From an uncultured Collinsella sp. (GTDB taxonomy: Bacteria > Actinomycetota > Coriobacteriia > Coriobacteriales > Coriobacteriaceae), in assembly GCA_900548935.1 (NCBI GenBank), contig URMR01000030.1, positions 1 to 15,887 of the forward strand: 15,887 nt of DNA. Reading direction: 5' to 3'. A program made the translations under genes and the position numbers. Positions 6,250-12,570 of the stretch are shown piece after piece (positions within the stretch are counted from its first letter, which is position 1; every line of letters begins with the position of its first letter). A model generated the notes under the pieces. That model ran no database searches and was not told where the DNA came from. It worked only from the letters and a program-made list of their open reading frames with translations.

Positions 6250-7011
6250 CTATTTGCCGTTGGACACAACCGTCTGGCCCTCGACGCCGTTAAATCCAAA
6301 CAGCATATCGAGCGTCTGGATGTACCACGGCGCGTCCTTGCCGACCTCTTCGATCTCTTTGGCGACTTCGCTGGCCTTCTTGGCGTTCGAGGACTTTTTG
6401 CTCGACGACAAGTCCGAATCGTCGTCCAGGCCCAGCACGTTAATCTTGGTTTCGCCGGGCATCACCAGGCCCAGGTCCTCAGTCGCCGCGTCCTTAATAC
6501 CCTCCTCCGAGAGCAGTTTGTCGACGCTTTTCTGCAGCTCGTCGTTATACTGCTGGCGAATCTCGACCTGCTTGGCCAAGATATCGCTCGAGCGTTTGGC
6601 AACGTAGAGGTCGCGCACGGGAAAGTACAGGCTCACGAGCACCAGGACGACGACAATGCCAATAAACAGCCCGCGCTGGGGCCCATGCGTAAAGTCGTAG
6701 ATTGCCTTGACCACCGCGTTGTCGTTGGCGTAGTGCATGAAGTCCGAGCCCGAAAGACGGTTCGAGGGCCTAGTCGACTTTTCATGCGTTTGAGCCGAGG
6801 GACGCTGAGCATGCGTCGGGCGCGCCGAACGTGGCGGGCGCTCCGTCGGCATATTCATTTGAGCACGGGGGTGTGAGGCACTTGCCGGACGCTGTACACG
6901 GCAATCGACGCCCGCGTAGTCGGACCCGCCGAGCTGCGCGGTAGGTGCGCGGCGAGGCGACGGCTCGCGCGAACCGGCGGAATAATACCTGTTGTCGTAA
7001 ATCTGATCCAT
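6250..7011 (-). CDS. Septum formation initiator, DivIC/FtsB-like
   Basis: Start set at ATG 7011 (253 residues) because AAGG lies just before it and the longer open frame would run back towards the enolase terminator and has low-complexity sequence. Residues 1-95 are a disordered Pro/Arg/Ser/Ala-rich cytoplasmic tail. Residues 113-133 are one membrane segment (GLFIGIVVVLVLVSLYF). Residues 138-170 form a coiled coil, followed by LGLVMPGETKI (180-190), the conserved exit motif of DivIC/FtsB proteins. The C-terminus (195-253) is acidic then variable, with a Ser/Lys-rich stretch. In the divisome this family pairs with FtsL and FtsQ/DivIB to activate septal peptidoglycan synthesis. The long N-terminal tail is as found in some actinobacterial members. 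It is followed by ppx/gppA 28 bases downstream. Confidence 0.85.
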   Translation of the reverse strand: MDQIYDNRYYSAGSREPSPRRAPTAQLGGSDYAGVDCRVQRPASASHPRAQMNMPTERPPRSARPTHAQRPSAQTHEKSTRPSNRLSGSDFMHYANDNAVVKAIYDFTHGPQRGLFIGIVVVLVLVSLYFPVRDLYVAKRSSDILAKQVEIRQQYNDELQKSVDKLLSEEGIKDAATEDLGLVMPGETKINVLGLDDDSDLSSSKKSSNAKKASEVAKEIEEVGKDAPWYIQTLDMLFGFNGVEGQTVVSNGK

Positions 7012-7054
7012 GTGCGCCTTGTGCGGTTGAGGTTTGTTTGCGCTAAGTCCTTTA

Positions 7055-7060
7055 GTTATA
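7055..7060 (-). promoter_or_regulatory. Possible -10 box of the DivIC-like/ppx operon
   Basis: TATAAC on the minus strand would start transcription near 7048, 37 bases before ATG 7011. It lies downstream of the enolase terminator, which explains why a fresh promoter is needed. No good -35 is seen. Confidence 0.45.
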
Positions 7061-7102
7061 GCACGAGCGCCCGCACCGCCTTCGCCAGCCTTTGCTCGAC
7101 AT

Positions 7103-7134
7103 AAAAAAGGCGCTGAGCCGTATGGCCCAGCGCC
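7103..7134 (-). terminator. Intrinsic terminator of enolase gene
   Basis: On the minus strand an 11-bp stem with one mismatch-like G-T pair (7134-7124 with 7119-7109) closes a four-base loop and is followed by TTTTTT (7108-7103). It sits about 70 bases past the enolase stop codon. Confidence 0.9.
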
Positions 7135-7206
7135 CAATGGTGCTCAACAGCGCCTGGCGGAAGCGAGACGAATCCGAGTCAGCCCCGCCCCCGCACACGC
7201 CGCTGC

Positions 7207-8496
7207 CTAGCGAATGTTGTAGAACGCAGACTTGCCGGCGTAGCGCGCGCTGCCCTCGAGCTCGTCCTCGATGCGGATGAGCTGGTTGTACTTGGCAATA
7301 CGGTCGCTGCGGCACGGGGCGCCCGACTTGATCTGGCCGGCGTTAACACCCACGACCAGGTCAGCGATGGTGGAGTCCTCGGTCTCGCCGGAACGGTGGC
7401 TCACGATGCAAGCGTAGCCGGCCTCCTTGGCAGTCTCGATAGCCTCGAGCGACTCAGTGAGCGTGCCGATCTGGTTGACCTTGACCAGAATCGCGTTGGC
7501 GGCGCCCAGCTCGATGCCCTTCTTGAGGCGCTCGGTGTTGGTGACGAACAGGTCGTCGCCCACCAGCTGCACCTTGTTGCCAATGCGGCGGGTAAGCTCG
7601 ACCCAGCCGTCCCAGTCCTCCTCGGCCATGCCGTCCTCGATGGAGATGATGGGATAGGTGTCGACAAGCTTCTCCCAGTAATCGACCATCTGGGCGCTCG
7701 TGTACTCCACGCCCTCGCCCTTGAGCTCGTACATGCCGGTCTCGGCGTTGTAGAACTCGGTGGACGCCGGATCCATGGCGTACATGAAGTCAACGCCGGG
7801 CTTAAAGCCAGCCTTCTCGACGGCCTTGGTAATGTACTCGAACGGCTCGGCATTGGTCTTGAGATTGGGCGCGAAGCCGCCCTCGTCGCCCACGCCGCCG
7901 CCAAGGCCGGCCTCGTGCAACACGCCCTTGAGGGTGTGGTAGACCTCGGCGCACCAGCGCAGGCCCTCGGCAAAGCTCGGAGCACCCACGGGCATAATCA
8001 TGAACTCCTGGAAGTCAACGTTGTTGTCGGCATGCACGCCGCCGTTGAGGATGTTCATCATGGGCGTGGGCAGCAGGTGGGCGTTAACGCCGCCCAGGTA
8101 CTGGTACAGCGACAGGCCCGCCGACTCTGCCGCAGCGCGGGCAACGGCCAGTGATACGCCCAGAATGGCGTTGGCACCGAGCTTGGTCTTGTTGGGCGTA
8201 CCGTCGGCGGCAATCAGTGCGGCGTCAATGGCACGCTGATCGAAGGCATCGAGGCCCACGACGGCGTTGGCGCACTCGTTGTTGACATGCTCGACGGCCT
8301 GCGAAACGCCCTTGCCCAGGTAGCGGCCTTTGTCGCCATCGCGCAGCTCACATGCCTCAAAGGCACCGGTCGATGCGCCCGAAGGCACCATCGCGCGACC
8401 GAAGCTGCCGTCCTCGAGCACGACCTCGACCTCGACGGTGGGGTTGCCGCGGCTGTCGAGCACCTCACGACCGTAGACGTCCAAAATGTCACTCAT
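7207..8496 (-). CDS. eno: Enolase (phosphopyruvate hydratase)
   Basis: Full-length protein of 429 residues that converts 2-phosphoglycerate to phosphoenolpyruvate in glycolysis. The N-terminal capping domain begins ILDVYGREVLDSRGNPTVEV and holds the flexible loop PSGASTG (39-44) with S40. The barrel has the catalytic acid E205 in GDEGGFAP, the metal ligands D242, E287 and D314, the catalytic base K339 in the enolase signature ILVKVNQIGT, and the SHRSGETEDS loop (366-375). All key residues are present. GAGGGAGA precedes ATG 8496. The mRNA leader is predicted to be about 90 bases long and contains a small hairpin. It has its own terminator and forms a single-gene unit. Confidence 0.98.
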   Translation of the reverse strand: MSDILDVYGREVLDSRGNPTVEVEVVLEDGSFGRAMVPSGASTGAFEACELRDGDKGRYLGKGVSQAVEHVNNECANAVVGLDAFDQRAIDAALIAADGTPNKTKLGANAILGVSLAVARAAAESAGLSLYQYLGGVNAHLLPTPMMNILNGGVHADNNVDFQEFMIMPVGAPSFAEGLRWCAEVYHTLKGVLHEAGLGGGVGDEGGFAPNLKTNAEPFEYITKAVEKAGFKPGVDFMYAMDPASTEFYNAETGMYELKGEGVEYTSAQMVDYWEKLVDTYPIISIEDGMAEEDWDGWVELTRRIGNKVQLVGDDLFVTNTERLKKGIELGAANAILVKVNQIGTLTESLEAIETAKEAGYACIVSHRSGETEDSTIADLVVGVNAGQIKSGAPCRSDRIAKYNQLIRIEDELEGSARYAGKSAFYNIR

Positions 8497-8547
8497 GTTG
8501 TCTCCCTCTCACTTGGAAACGTAGTTGATGCAAGCGACTGGCCGACT

Positions 8548-8564
8548 GTGCACCATCGGTGCGC
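8548..8564 (-). other. Small hairpin in the enolase mRNA leader
   Basis: GTGCACC and GGTGCGC surround ATC and pair over seven positions, one of them a wobble. It lies between the predicted transcription start and the ribosome binding site. No known riboswitch was recognised. Confidence 0.4.
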
Positions 8565-8569
8565 CTCCG

Positions 8570-8614
8570 TAAGTTAGCCATGTCGCACTTTTTGCATTAT
8601 GCCCTAAGTTAGCC
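8570..8614 (-). promoter_or_regulatory. eno: Enolase promoter flanked by repeated GGCTAACTTA
   Basis: CATAAT on the minus strand (8601-8596) is the likely -10, giving a start near 8589. Its -35 is poor. The decamer GGCTAACTTA (minus strand) occurs at 8614-8605, in the spacer before the -10, and again at 8579-8570, just after the transcription start. Two identical sites 35 bases apart straddling a promoter suggest a regulator binding site. GGCTAAC with a following TTA resembles one half of the actinobacterial DtxR/IdeR box, which is only a resemblance. Confidence 0.4.
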
Positions 8615-8777
8615 TAGGGATACATATGAATTGGAGAAATCATTCTTTGGAGCGCTTGTTTTTGCACCGAACATTCATCTCTGGAGGTCGCCCCCCATTA
8701 AATTCTTCTATCGGCATACCGTCTTTACCTGGCTTGCGAATGAAAGAGCCAATAATGTGCTTTTACGTCGTGCAAAA

Positions 8778-8859
8778 TTCTGGATATCGTGCAATTCTAA
8801 GGGTCTGAAGTTCTGGATATCGTGCATAATCAGGTTATAAAAGTTCTGGATATCGTGCA
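8778..8859. repeat. Three 16-bp direct repeats at 33-bp period
   Basis: TTCTGGATATCGTGCA occurs identically at 8778-8793, 8811-8826 and 8844-8859. The two intervals are each 17 bases and differ in sequence, so only the repeat is conserved. Each unit contains the palindrome GATATC. The last unit ends ten bases before the ATPase ATG. A period of 33 bases is about three helical turns, so all units face the same side of the DNA. This looks like a set of protein-binding sites controlling the ATPase gene. Confidence 0.92.
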
Positions 8860-8869
8860 CGAGGTAGCC

Positions 8870-10237
8870 ATGCTTAAACGAAAAGCCTATGACAAACTAC
8901 TAAAATGGAAGCATGAAAGCGCTGGTAAAACAGCACTTCTTATTGAAGGAGTCCGCCGCGTCGGCAAGAGCACGCTTGCCCGCACGTTTGGAGAAACCGA
9001 ATACAAGTCCTGCCTTGTCATTGATTTCTTTCAAGCACCTGCCGAAGTTAAGCAATATTTTGAGGACTATCGCACTGACTTCGACTCGCTCTTCCTCTAT
9101 CTCTCGGTTTTCTATAACGTCAAACTCTATGAACACGAGACGCTTATCGTCTTCGACGAGGTCCAGATGTACCCGCAAGCACGCGGACTCATCAAGTATC
9201 TCGTTGCAGACGGACGTTACGACTACATCGAAACTGGATCCCTGCTCAGCATCAAGCAGAACATTAAAGATATCGTCATCCCATCCGAGGAAGAGTCTCT
9301 GGAACTTGAGCCCCTCGACTTTGAGGAGTTTCTTTGGGGCATGGACGAAAAGGGGCTGGCCGATCTCATTCGCATGAGTTTTAACAAGATGAAGCCGCTC
9401 CCCGATGCCCTACATCGCAGAGCGCTCTCCCTTATGCGCGAATACATGCTCGTAGGCGGCATGCCTGAGCCGGTATCCGTCTATGTTGAACAGCGCGCTT
9501 TTGCGCCCGTCGACGCTTCGAAGCGCCGAATCGTCCAGCTCTATCGCAACGATATCTCTCGTTTTGCAACCGGTTACGAATTCAAAGTCGTCTCCGTACT
9601 CGATGGCATCCCGGGTCAGCTCTCTAGGCACGAAAAACGATTCAAGCTTTCCTCACTTGATAAAAACGCACGCATGCGCACCTACGAAGAAGCCTTCTTT
9701 TGGCTGGCAGACGCGCGAATTGCCAATATCTGCTATGCCGCAAGCGAACCGAGCGTGGGCCTTTCACTCAGCATGGAGCAAACGGCCCTCAAGTGCTACA
9801 TGGCAGACACCGGCCTGCTTGTAACGCTTGCCTTCTCTGACAACAACGATACCGATGAAGACGTTTACAGAGCCGTGCTTCGCGGCGACATCGGATTGAA
9901 CGAAGGAATGCTTACCGAAAACTACGTTGCCCAATCTCTAAAGGCCAATGGGCACAGGCTCTTCTTTTATTCCCAAAGCGGAAAGAAGGAGGGGGAGGAG
10001 CGCATGGAAATCGACTTCCTCGTTACCCGACCCTATGTCAATGCCGCCGGAAAGCCGCGCATCAGCCCCATCGAAGTTAAGTCGCCACGCAGATACGGAA
10101 CCATCTCCCTCGACCGATTCCGCGCGCGCTTTAACAAGAAGATTGGGATGGCTTACGTGTTGCACCCTAAACAACTCGAGTGGGATGCCGAAGCGCAGCT
10201 GGCACATCTTCCGTTGTATATGGCTTTTTGCTTGTAG
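8870..10237 (+). CDS. AAA-family ATPase with DUF4143 C-terminal domain
   Basis: Protein of 455 residues from ATG 8870, chosen because GAGGT (8861-8865) precedes it and because MLKRKAYDKLLKWK is the usual start of this family; an in-frame GTG at 8822 lies inside the repeat array. The ATPase domain has Walker A GVRRVGKST (27-35), Walker B LIVFDEVQ (92-99) and a sensor-like IETGS (120-124). LEPLDFEEFL (146-155) is a family hallmark. The C-terminal DUF4143 part carries E350, D382 in EIDFLV and E402/K404 in IEVKS, spaced like a PD-(D/E)XK nuclease site. The family is widespread, often horizontally transferred and of unknown function. The gene is less G+C-biased than its neighbours and stands alone, convergent with mazG. 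Confidence 0.9.
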   Translation: MLKRKAYDKLLKWKHESAGKTALLIEGVRRVGKSTLARTFGETEYKSCLVIDFFQAPAEVKQYFEDYRTDFDSLFLYLSVFYNVKLYEHETLIVFDEVQMYPQARGLIKYLVADGRYDYIETGSLLSIKQNIKDIVIPSEEESLELEPLDFEEFLWGMDEKGLADLIRMSFNKMKPLPDALHRRALSLMREYMLVGGMPEPVSVYVEQRAFAPVDASKRRIVQLYRNDISRFATGYEFKVVSVLDGIPGQLSRHEKRFKLSSLDKNARMRTYEEAFFWLADARIANICYAASEPSVGLSLSMEQTALKCYMADTGLLVTLAFSDNNDTDEDVYRAVLRGDIGLNEGMLTENYVAQSLKANGHRLFFYSQSGKKEGEERMEIDFLVTRPYVNAAGKPRISPIEVKSPRRYGTISLDRFRARFNKKIGMAYVLHPKQLEWDAEAQLAHLPLYMAFCL

Positions 10238-10276
10238 AGACCTCTCTACGAATGGATGCCGTGAGAGACGCAGGCC

Positions 10277-11137
10277 TCACTCGCTTGCTTTTGCTTGGTC
10301 CCACAGGTCGTTGAGTTGAGCGGTTGAGCAGGCGGCGAGGCCATCGCCCGCCTCGTGCACGGCGGCCTCCATCGCAGCCCAGCGACGGCGGAACTTGGCC
10401 GTGCTGGCACGCAGGGCGCTCTCGGCGTCGATTCCTTCTTTGCGCGCAACGTTGACTAGGGCAAAGAGCAGGTCGCCAAACTCCATTTCGCGCTCGGGCG
10501 TTCCGGGAGCCTCGGCCTCAAACTCGGCACGCTCCTCGGCGACCTCGTCCCACACATCCTGGACCGTCTCCCATTCAAAGCCCACGGCAGCCGCCTTGCG
10601 CGACACCTTCTGAGCCTGCATCAGCGCCGGCAGGTGCGTAGGCACGCCGTCGAGCAGACCCTCGGGCGCGGCCTCGCCTGCCGCCACGGCCTGGTCTTTG
10701 GCGGCCTTCTCGGCAAGCTTAACCTCATCCCAAATCTTGAGCACCTCGTCGGAGCTATCGGCATCAACATCACCAAACACGTGCGGATGACGGCGGATGA
10801 GCTTGGCATCGATATCGCGCGCCACGTCGGCCAGCGTAAACTCACCGGCGTCCGCTGCGATCTGCGTATGCAGCACTACCTGCATGAGCACGTCGCCGAG
10901 CTCCTCGCGCAGATGTGCCACGTCGTCCGCCTCGATGCAATCGAGCGCCTCATAGGCTTCCTCGATCATGTTCTTGCCAATGCTGCGGTGCGTCTGCTCG
11001 CGGTCCCATGGGCAGCCGTCGGGCTGACGAAGGCGCCAGATGGTCTGCACCAGATGCTGCAGCTCGGCCGACGCGTCGACCAGCGTGGACAGGTCGCGCG
11101 AACCCTCGGCATTTTGCTGAGCCATATGCTCGGGCAT
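10277..11137 (-). CDS. mazG: Nucleoside triphosphate pyrophosphohydrolase MazG
   Basis: Protein of 286 residues that hydrolyses NTPs/dNTPs to monophosphate and pyrophosphate, a house-cleaning function. Two MazG domains are visible. The N-terminal one (about 25-125) has LRQPDGCPWDREQTH, the Mg-binding residues of EEAYE (59-63) and EELGD (78-82), and RHPHVFGDV. The C-terminal one (about 195-280) has VGFEWETVQDVWDEVAEE and EFGDLLFALVNVAR. An Ala-rich insert separates them. The start is ATG 11137, set by GGAGGAGG (11152-11145) inside the upstream gene; an open extension to 11245 is antisense-like filler. Only two bases separate it from the phosphodiesterase stop, so translation is coupled. Confidence 0.94.
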   Translation of the reverse strand: MPEHMAQQNAEGSRDLSTLVDASAELQHLVQTIWRLRQPDGCPWDREQTHRSIGKNMIEEAYEALDCIEADDVAHLREELGDVLMQVVLHTQIAADAGEFTLADVARDIDAKLIRRHPHVFGDVDADSSDEVLKIWDEVKLAEKAAKDQAVAAGEAAPEGLLDGVPTHLPALMQAQKVSRKAAAVGFEWETVQDVWDEVAEERAEFEAEAPGTPEREMEFGDLLFALVNVARKEGIDAESALRASTAKFRRRWAAMEAAVHEAGDGLAACSTAQLNDLWDQAKASE

Positions 11138-11139
11138 GG

Positions 11140-11688
11140 TTAGTCCTCCTCCATGATCACGTGACGGAACGCGCCGTCCTCGTAGATACCGTAGCTGTGC
11201 GAGCCGTCCTTGGGAATGCTCACGCTGCCGGGGTTGAAGAGCCACAGGCCCGGGTGCGCAGTGCTTTCCTCGTTAACCTTGATGTGCGTGTGGCCGTAGA
11301 CGAGCGCGGAACCCTCGGGCAGCGCGGGCGCGTGGTCGACGCTGTTGTGCATGCCGGCGCCAAAAACATGGCCGTGCGTCAGGAACAGCTCGCGGCCGGT
11401 CTCGTCGAACAGCATGGCGTAGTCGGCCATGACGGGGAAGTCGAGGACCATCTGGTCGACCTCGGCGTCGCAGTTGCCGCGCACCGCGATGATGCGGTCG
11501 GCCAGGGCGTTGAGCAGCGGAATCACGCGCTTGGGAGCATAGTCGCGCGGCAGGTCGTTGCGCGGACCGTGATAGAGCAGGTCGCCCAACAGGACGATGC
11601 GGTCGGGCTGCTCGGACTCGATGACGGCGCAGAGGCGCTCGGTCCAGTATGCCGAGCCGTGGATGTCGGAAGCGATGAGGTATTTCAT
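11140..11688 (-). CDS. YfcE-type metallophosphoesterase (phosphodiesterase)
   Basis: Protein of 182 residues with all calcineurin-like metal motifs: ASDIHG (6-11), GDLLYHG (35-41), RGNCD (70-74), LTHGH (103-107) and YGHTH (131-135), ending in FNPGS. Family members such as YfcE use two metal ions, often Mn, to hydrolyse phosphodiesters in vitro; the natural substrate is not known. AAAGGA precedes ATG 11688 by seven bases. It lies in a minus-strand cluster after the LarC-like gene (57 bases) and is tightly coupled to mazG. A link to nucleotide clean-up together with MazG is inference. Confidence 0.92.
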   Translation of the reverse strand: MKYLIASDIHGSAYWTERLCAVIESEQPDRIVLLGDLLYHGPRNDLPRDYAPKRVIPLLNALADRIIAVRGNCDAEVDQMVLDFPVMADYAMLFDETGRELFLTHGHVFGAGMHNSVDHAPALPEGSALVYGHTHIKVNEESTAHPGLWLFNPGSVSIPKDGSHSYGIYEDGAFRHVIMEED

Positions 11689-11745
11689 GAGGAGTTCCTT
11701 TCGAATGGGGTTGATACGGCTGGGCGTGGCGTGCCACCGGCCGCG

Positions 11746-12231
11746 TTACTCAAATCGCAGTGCCACGGCTTGTGCCGCCTGCATCACGCGCTGGAGCGGC
11801 ACGTTATGCTCGCGAGCGAGGCGGGAGCAGTCTTCGTACTCGGGCGCCGCACGCTCACTGCCGTCGGGCAGGGTCGCCACCTTGACGGACACCTCGCCCC
11901 ATGGCGTCGTTACGCGCTCAAAGCGGCGTGGTAGGCAAACGCGCTCCATAACCTGACGGCGGATGCCATTGGTTGTGGTTTCCAAAAAGATAATCGTCTG
12001 CAGGCGCTCGATATCCTCGTGGGTACAGATTACCTGCAGCTGCCAGCCGGGACGGCCCTTCTTGCAATAGAGGGGCAGCCAGTGCACCTCGCGCGCACCC
12101 GCCTCGCGCAGGCGGTCGGCGGCGTAGGCGAGCACCTCGGGCGACGCGTCATCGATGTCGCACTCCAGTTTGACGATAGTTTCGGGCGCATTGGTCTCGC
12201 GAGACAGCGGGGATGTGGTATCGCATGGCAT
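11746..12231 (-). CDS. LarC C-terminal domain protein (nickel insertion protein family, N-terminal part absent)
   Basis: Protein of 161 residues from ATG 12231, chosen for AAAGGAG just upstream. It matches only the C-terminal third of LarC: IVKLECDIDDASPEVLAYAADRL is the entry motif, then CKKGRPGWQLQVIC, FLETTTNGIRR, RRFERVTTPWGEVSVKVA and PEYEDCSRLAREHNVPL near the end. LarC is a CTP-dependent nickel-inserting enzyme for the nickel-pincer cofactor of lactate racemase; in Lactobacillus plantarum it is made from larC1 and larC2 by a programmed frameshift. Nothing resembling larC1, larB, larE or larA is in the window, and the 339 bases upstream are non-coding. It may pair with a LarC1 encoded elsewhere or have another role. 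First gene of the cluster with yfcE-like and mazG. Confidence 0.82.
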   Translation of the reverse strand: MPCDTTSPLSRETNAPETIVKLECDIDDASPEVLAYAADRLREAGAREVHWLPLYCKKGRPGWQLQVICTHEDIERLQTIIFLETTTNGIRRQVMERVCLPRRFERVTTPWGEVSVKVATLPDGSERAAPEYEDCSRLAREHNVPLQRVMQAAQAVALRFE

Positions 12232-12365
12232 ACGGTCCGGCTCCTTTCCGCACGGGCTCGTTTTGTTCACTCAAACGCTAGCACATCGCGGGCGACGCGG
12301 ATGTGACGGCGCGTGATGAGCGCGATTTTCCTTGTCGGCAAGAAACCGACACTCCACCGCCTCAG

Positions 12366-12434
12366 CCAAACATGTACATCAGCCTCCAAACATGTCATTA
12401 TTTGCAGCTTTTGAAGGCTGATGTACATGTATTG
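12366..12434. repeat. Inverted repeat with ACATGTACATCAGCCT arms
   Basis: ACATGTACATCAGCCT (12370-12385) is perfectly repeated inverted at 12415-12430, and the match extends outward and inward with single changes to about 21 bases per arm. Within the left half CCAAACATGT is also directly repeated at 12366 and 12386. No T-run follows either arm, so it is not an intrinsic terminator. It lies in the middle of a divergent intergenic region. Confidence 0.85.
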
Positions 12435-12494
12435 GAGCAAGACCGATGTCGCGAGCTCGCCCTTATGCGCTGCCCGTCCTTTCCAGTCGATTTC

Positions 12495-12525
12495 GGTCCC
12501 CGGTGCGCTCGTCGCATCGGGGACC
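12495..12525. repeat. Hairpin over the -35 region of the PHP gene promoter
   Basis: GGTCCCCG (12495-12502) pairs with CGGGGACC (12518-12525), and the inner TGCG/CGCA continues the stem through a G-T pair to 13 positions around CTCGT. The expected -35 position of the promoter (12510-12515) lies inside this palindrome, which therefore could be an operator. Confidence 0.65.
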
Positions 12526-12532
12526 GCGCCGT

Positions 12533-12538
12533 TACAAT
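12533..12538 (+). promoter_or_regulatory. -10 box of the PHP gene
   Basis: TACAAT would start transcription near 12545, about 26 bases before ATG 12571. The -35 region is not consensus and overlaps the palindrome just upstream. Confidence 0.5.
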
Positions 12539-12570
12539 GGAGCGGATTCGCTTGACGCAAAGGAGCTGCC

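Larger units (their letters stand above)
8497..8869. other. Divergent intergenic region between eno and the DUF4143 ATPase
   Basis: This stretch of 373 bases holds the enolase leader and promoter at its left end and the three-unit 33-bp repeat array at its right end. Positions 8620-8770 are clearly A+T-richer than the surrounding genes. Two overlapping open frames of 60-69 codons exist there, one starting at ATG 8626 and one at TTG 8631, but neither has a ribosome binding site or recognisable sequence, so I do not call a gene. Confidence 0.6.
12232..12570. other. Divergent intergenic region rich in inverted repeats
   Basis: This stretch of 339 bases separates the LarC-like gene (minus) and the PHP gene (plus). 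It contains a long inverted repeat at 12366-12434, a second hairpin at 12495-12525 and a plus-strand promoter near 12533. A weak minus-strand -10, TAGCGT (12280-12275), could serve the LarC-like gene. Short open frames in it show no ribosome binding site or recognisable protein. Confidence 0.6.

Noticed and set aside
4992..6293. 433-codon plus-strand frame beginning MAELAYAGDLKSLAARIV
   Set aside because: It begins inside tRNA-Leu and runs antisense through ppx; this peptide is a well-known artefact of translating leucine tRNA genes.
8626..8808. 60-codon plus-strand frame before the DUF4143 ATPase
   Set aside because: No ribosome binding site, no recognisable sequence, and it ends within the repeat array.
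8778..8859. Possible CRISPR array
   Set aside because: Only three units of 16 bases with 17-base intervals, both too short for known arrays, and no cas genes nearby.
10234..10249. GTAGAGA/TCTCTAC palindrome at the ATPase stop codon as a terminator
   Set aside because: A seven-base stem with a two-base loop and no T-run on either side is not a credible intrinsic terminator, although the genes on both sides converge here.
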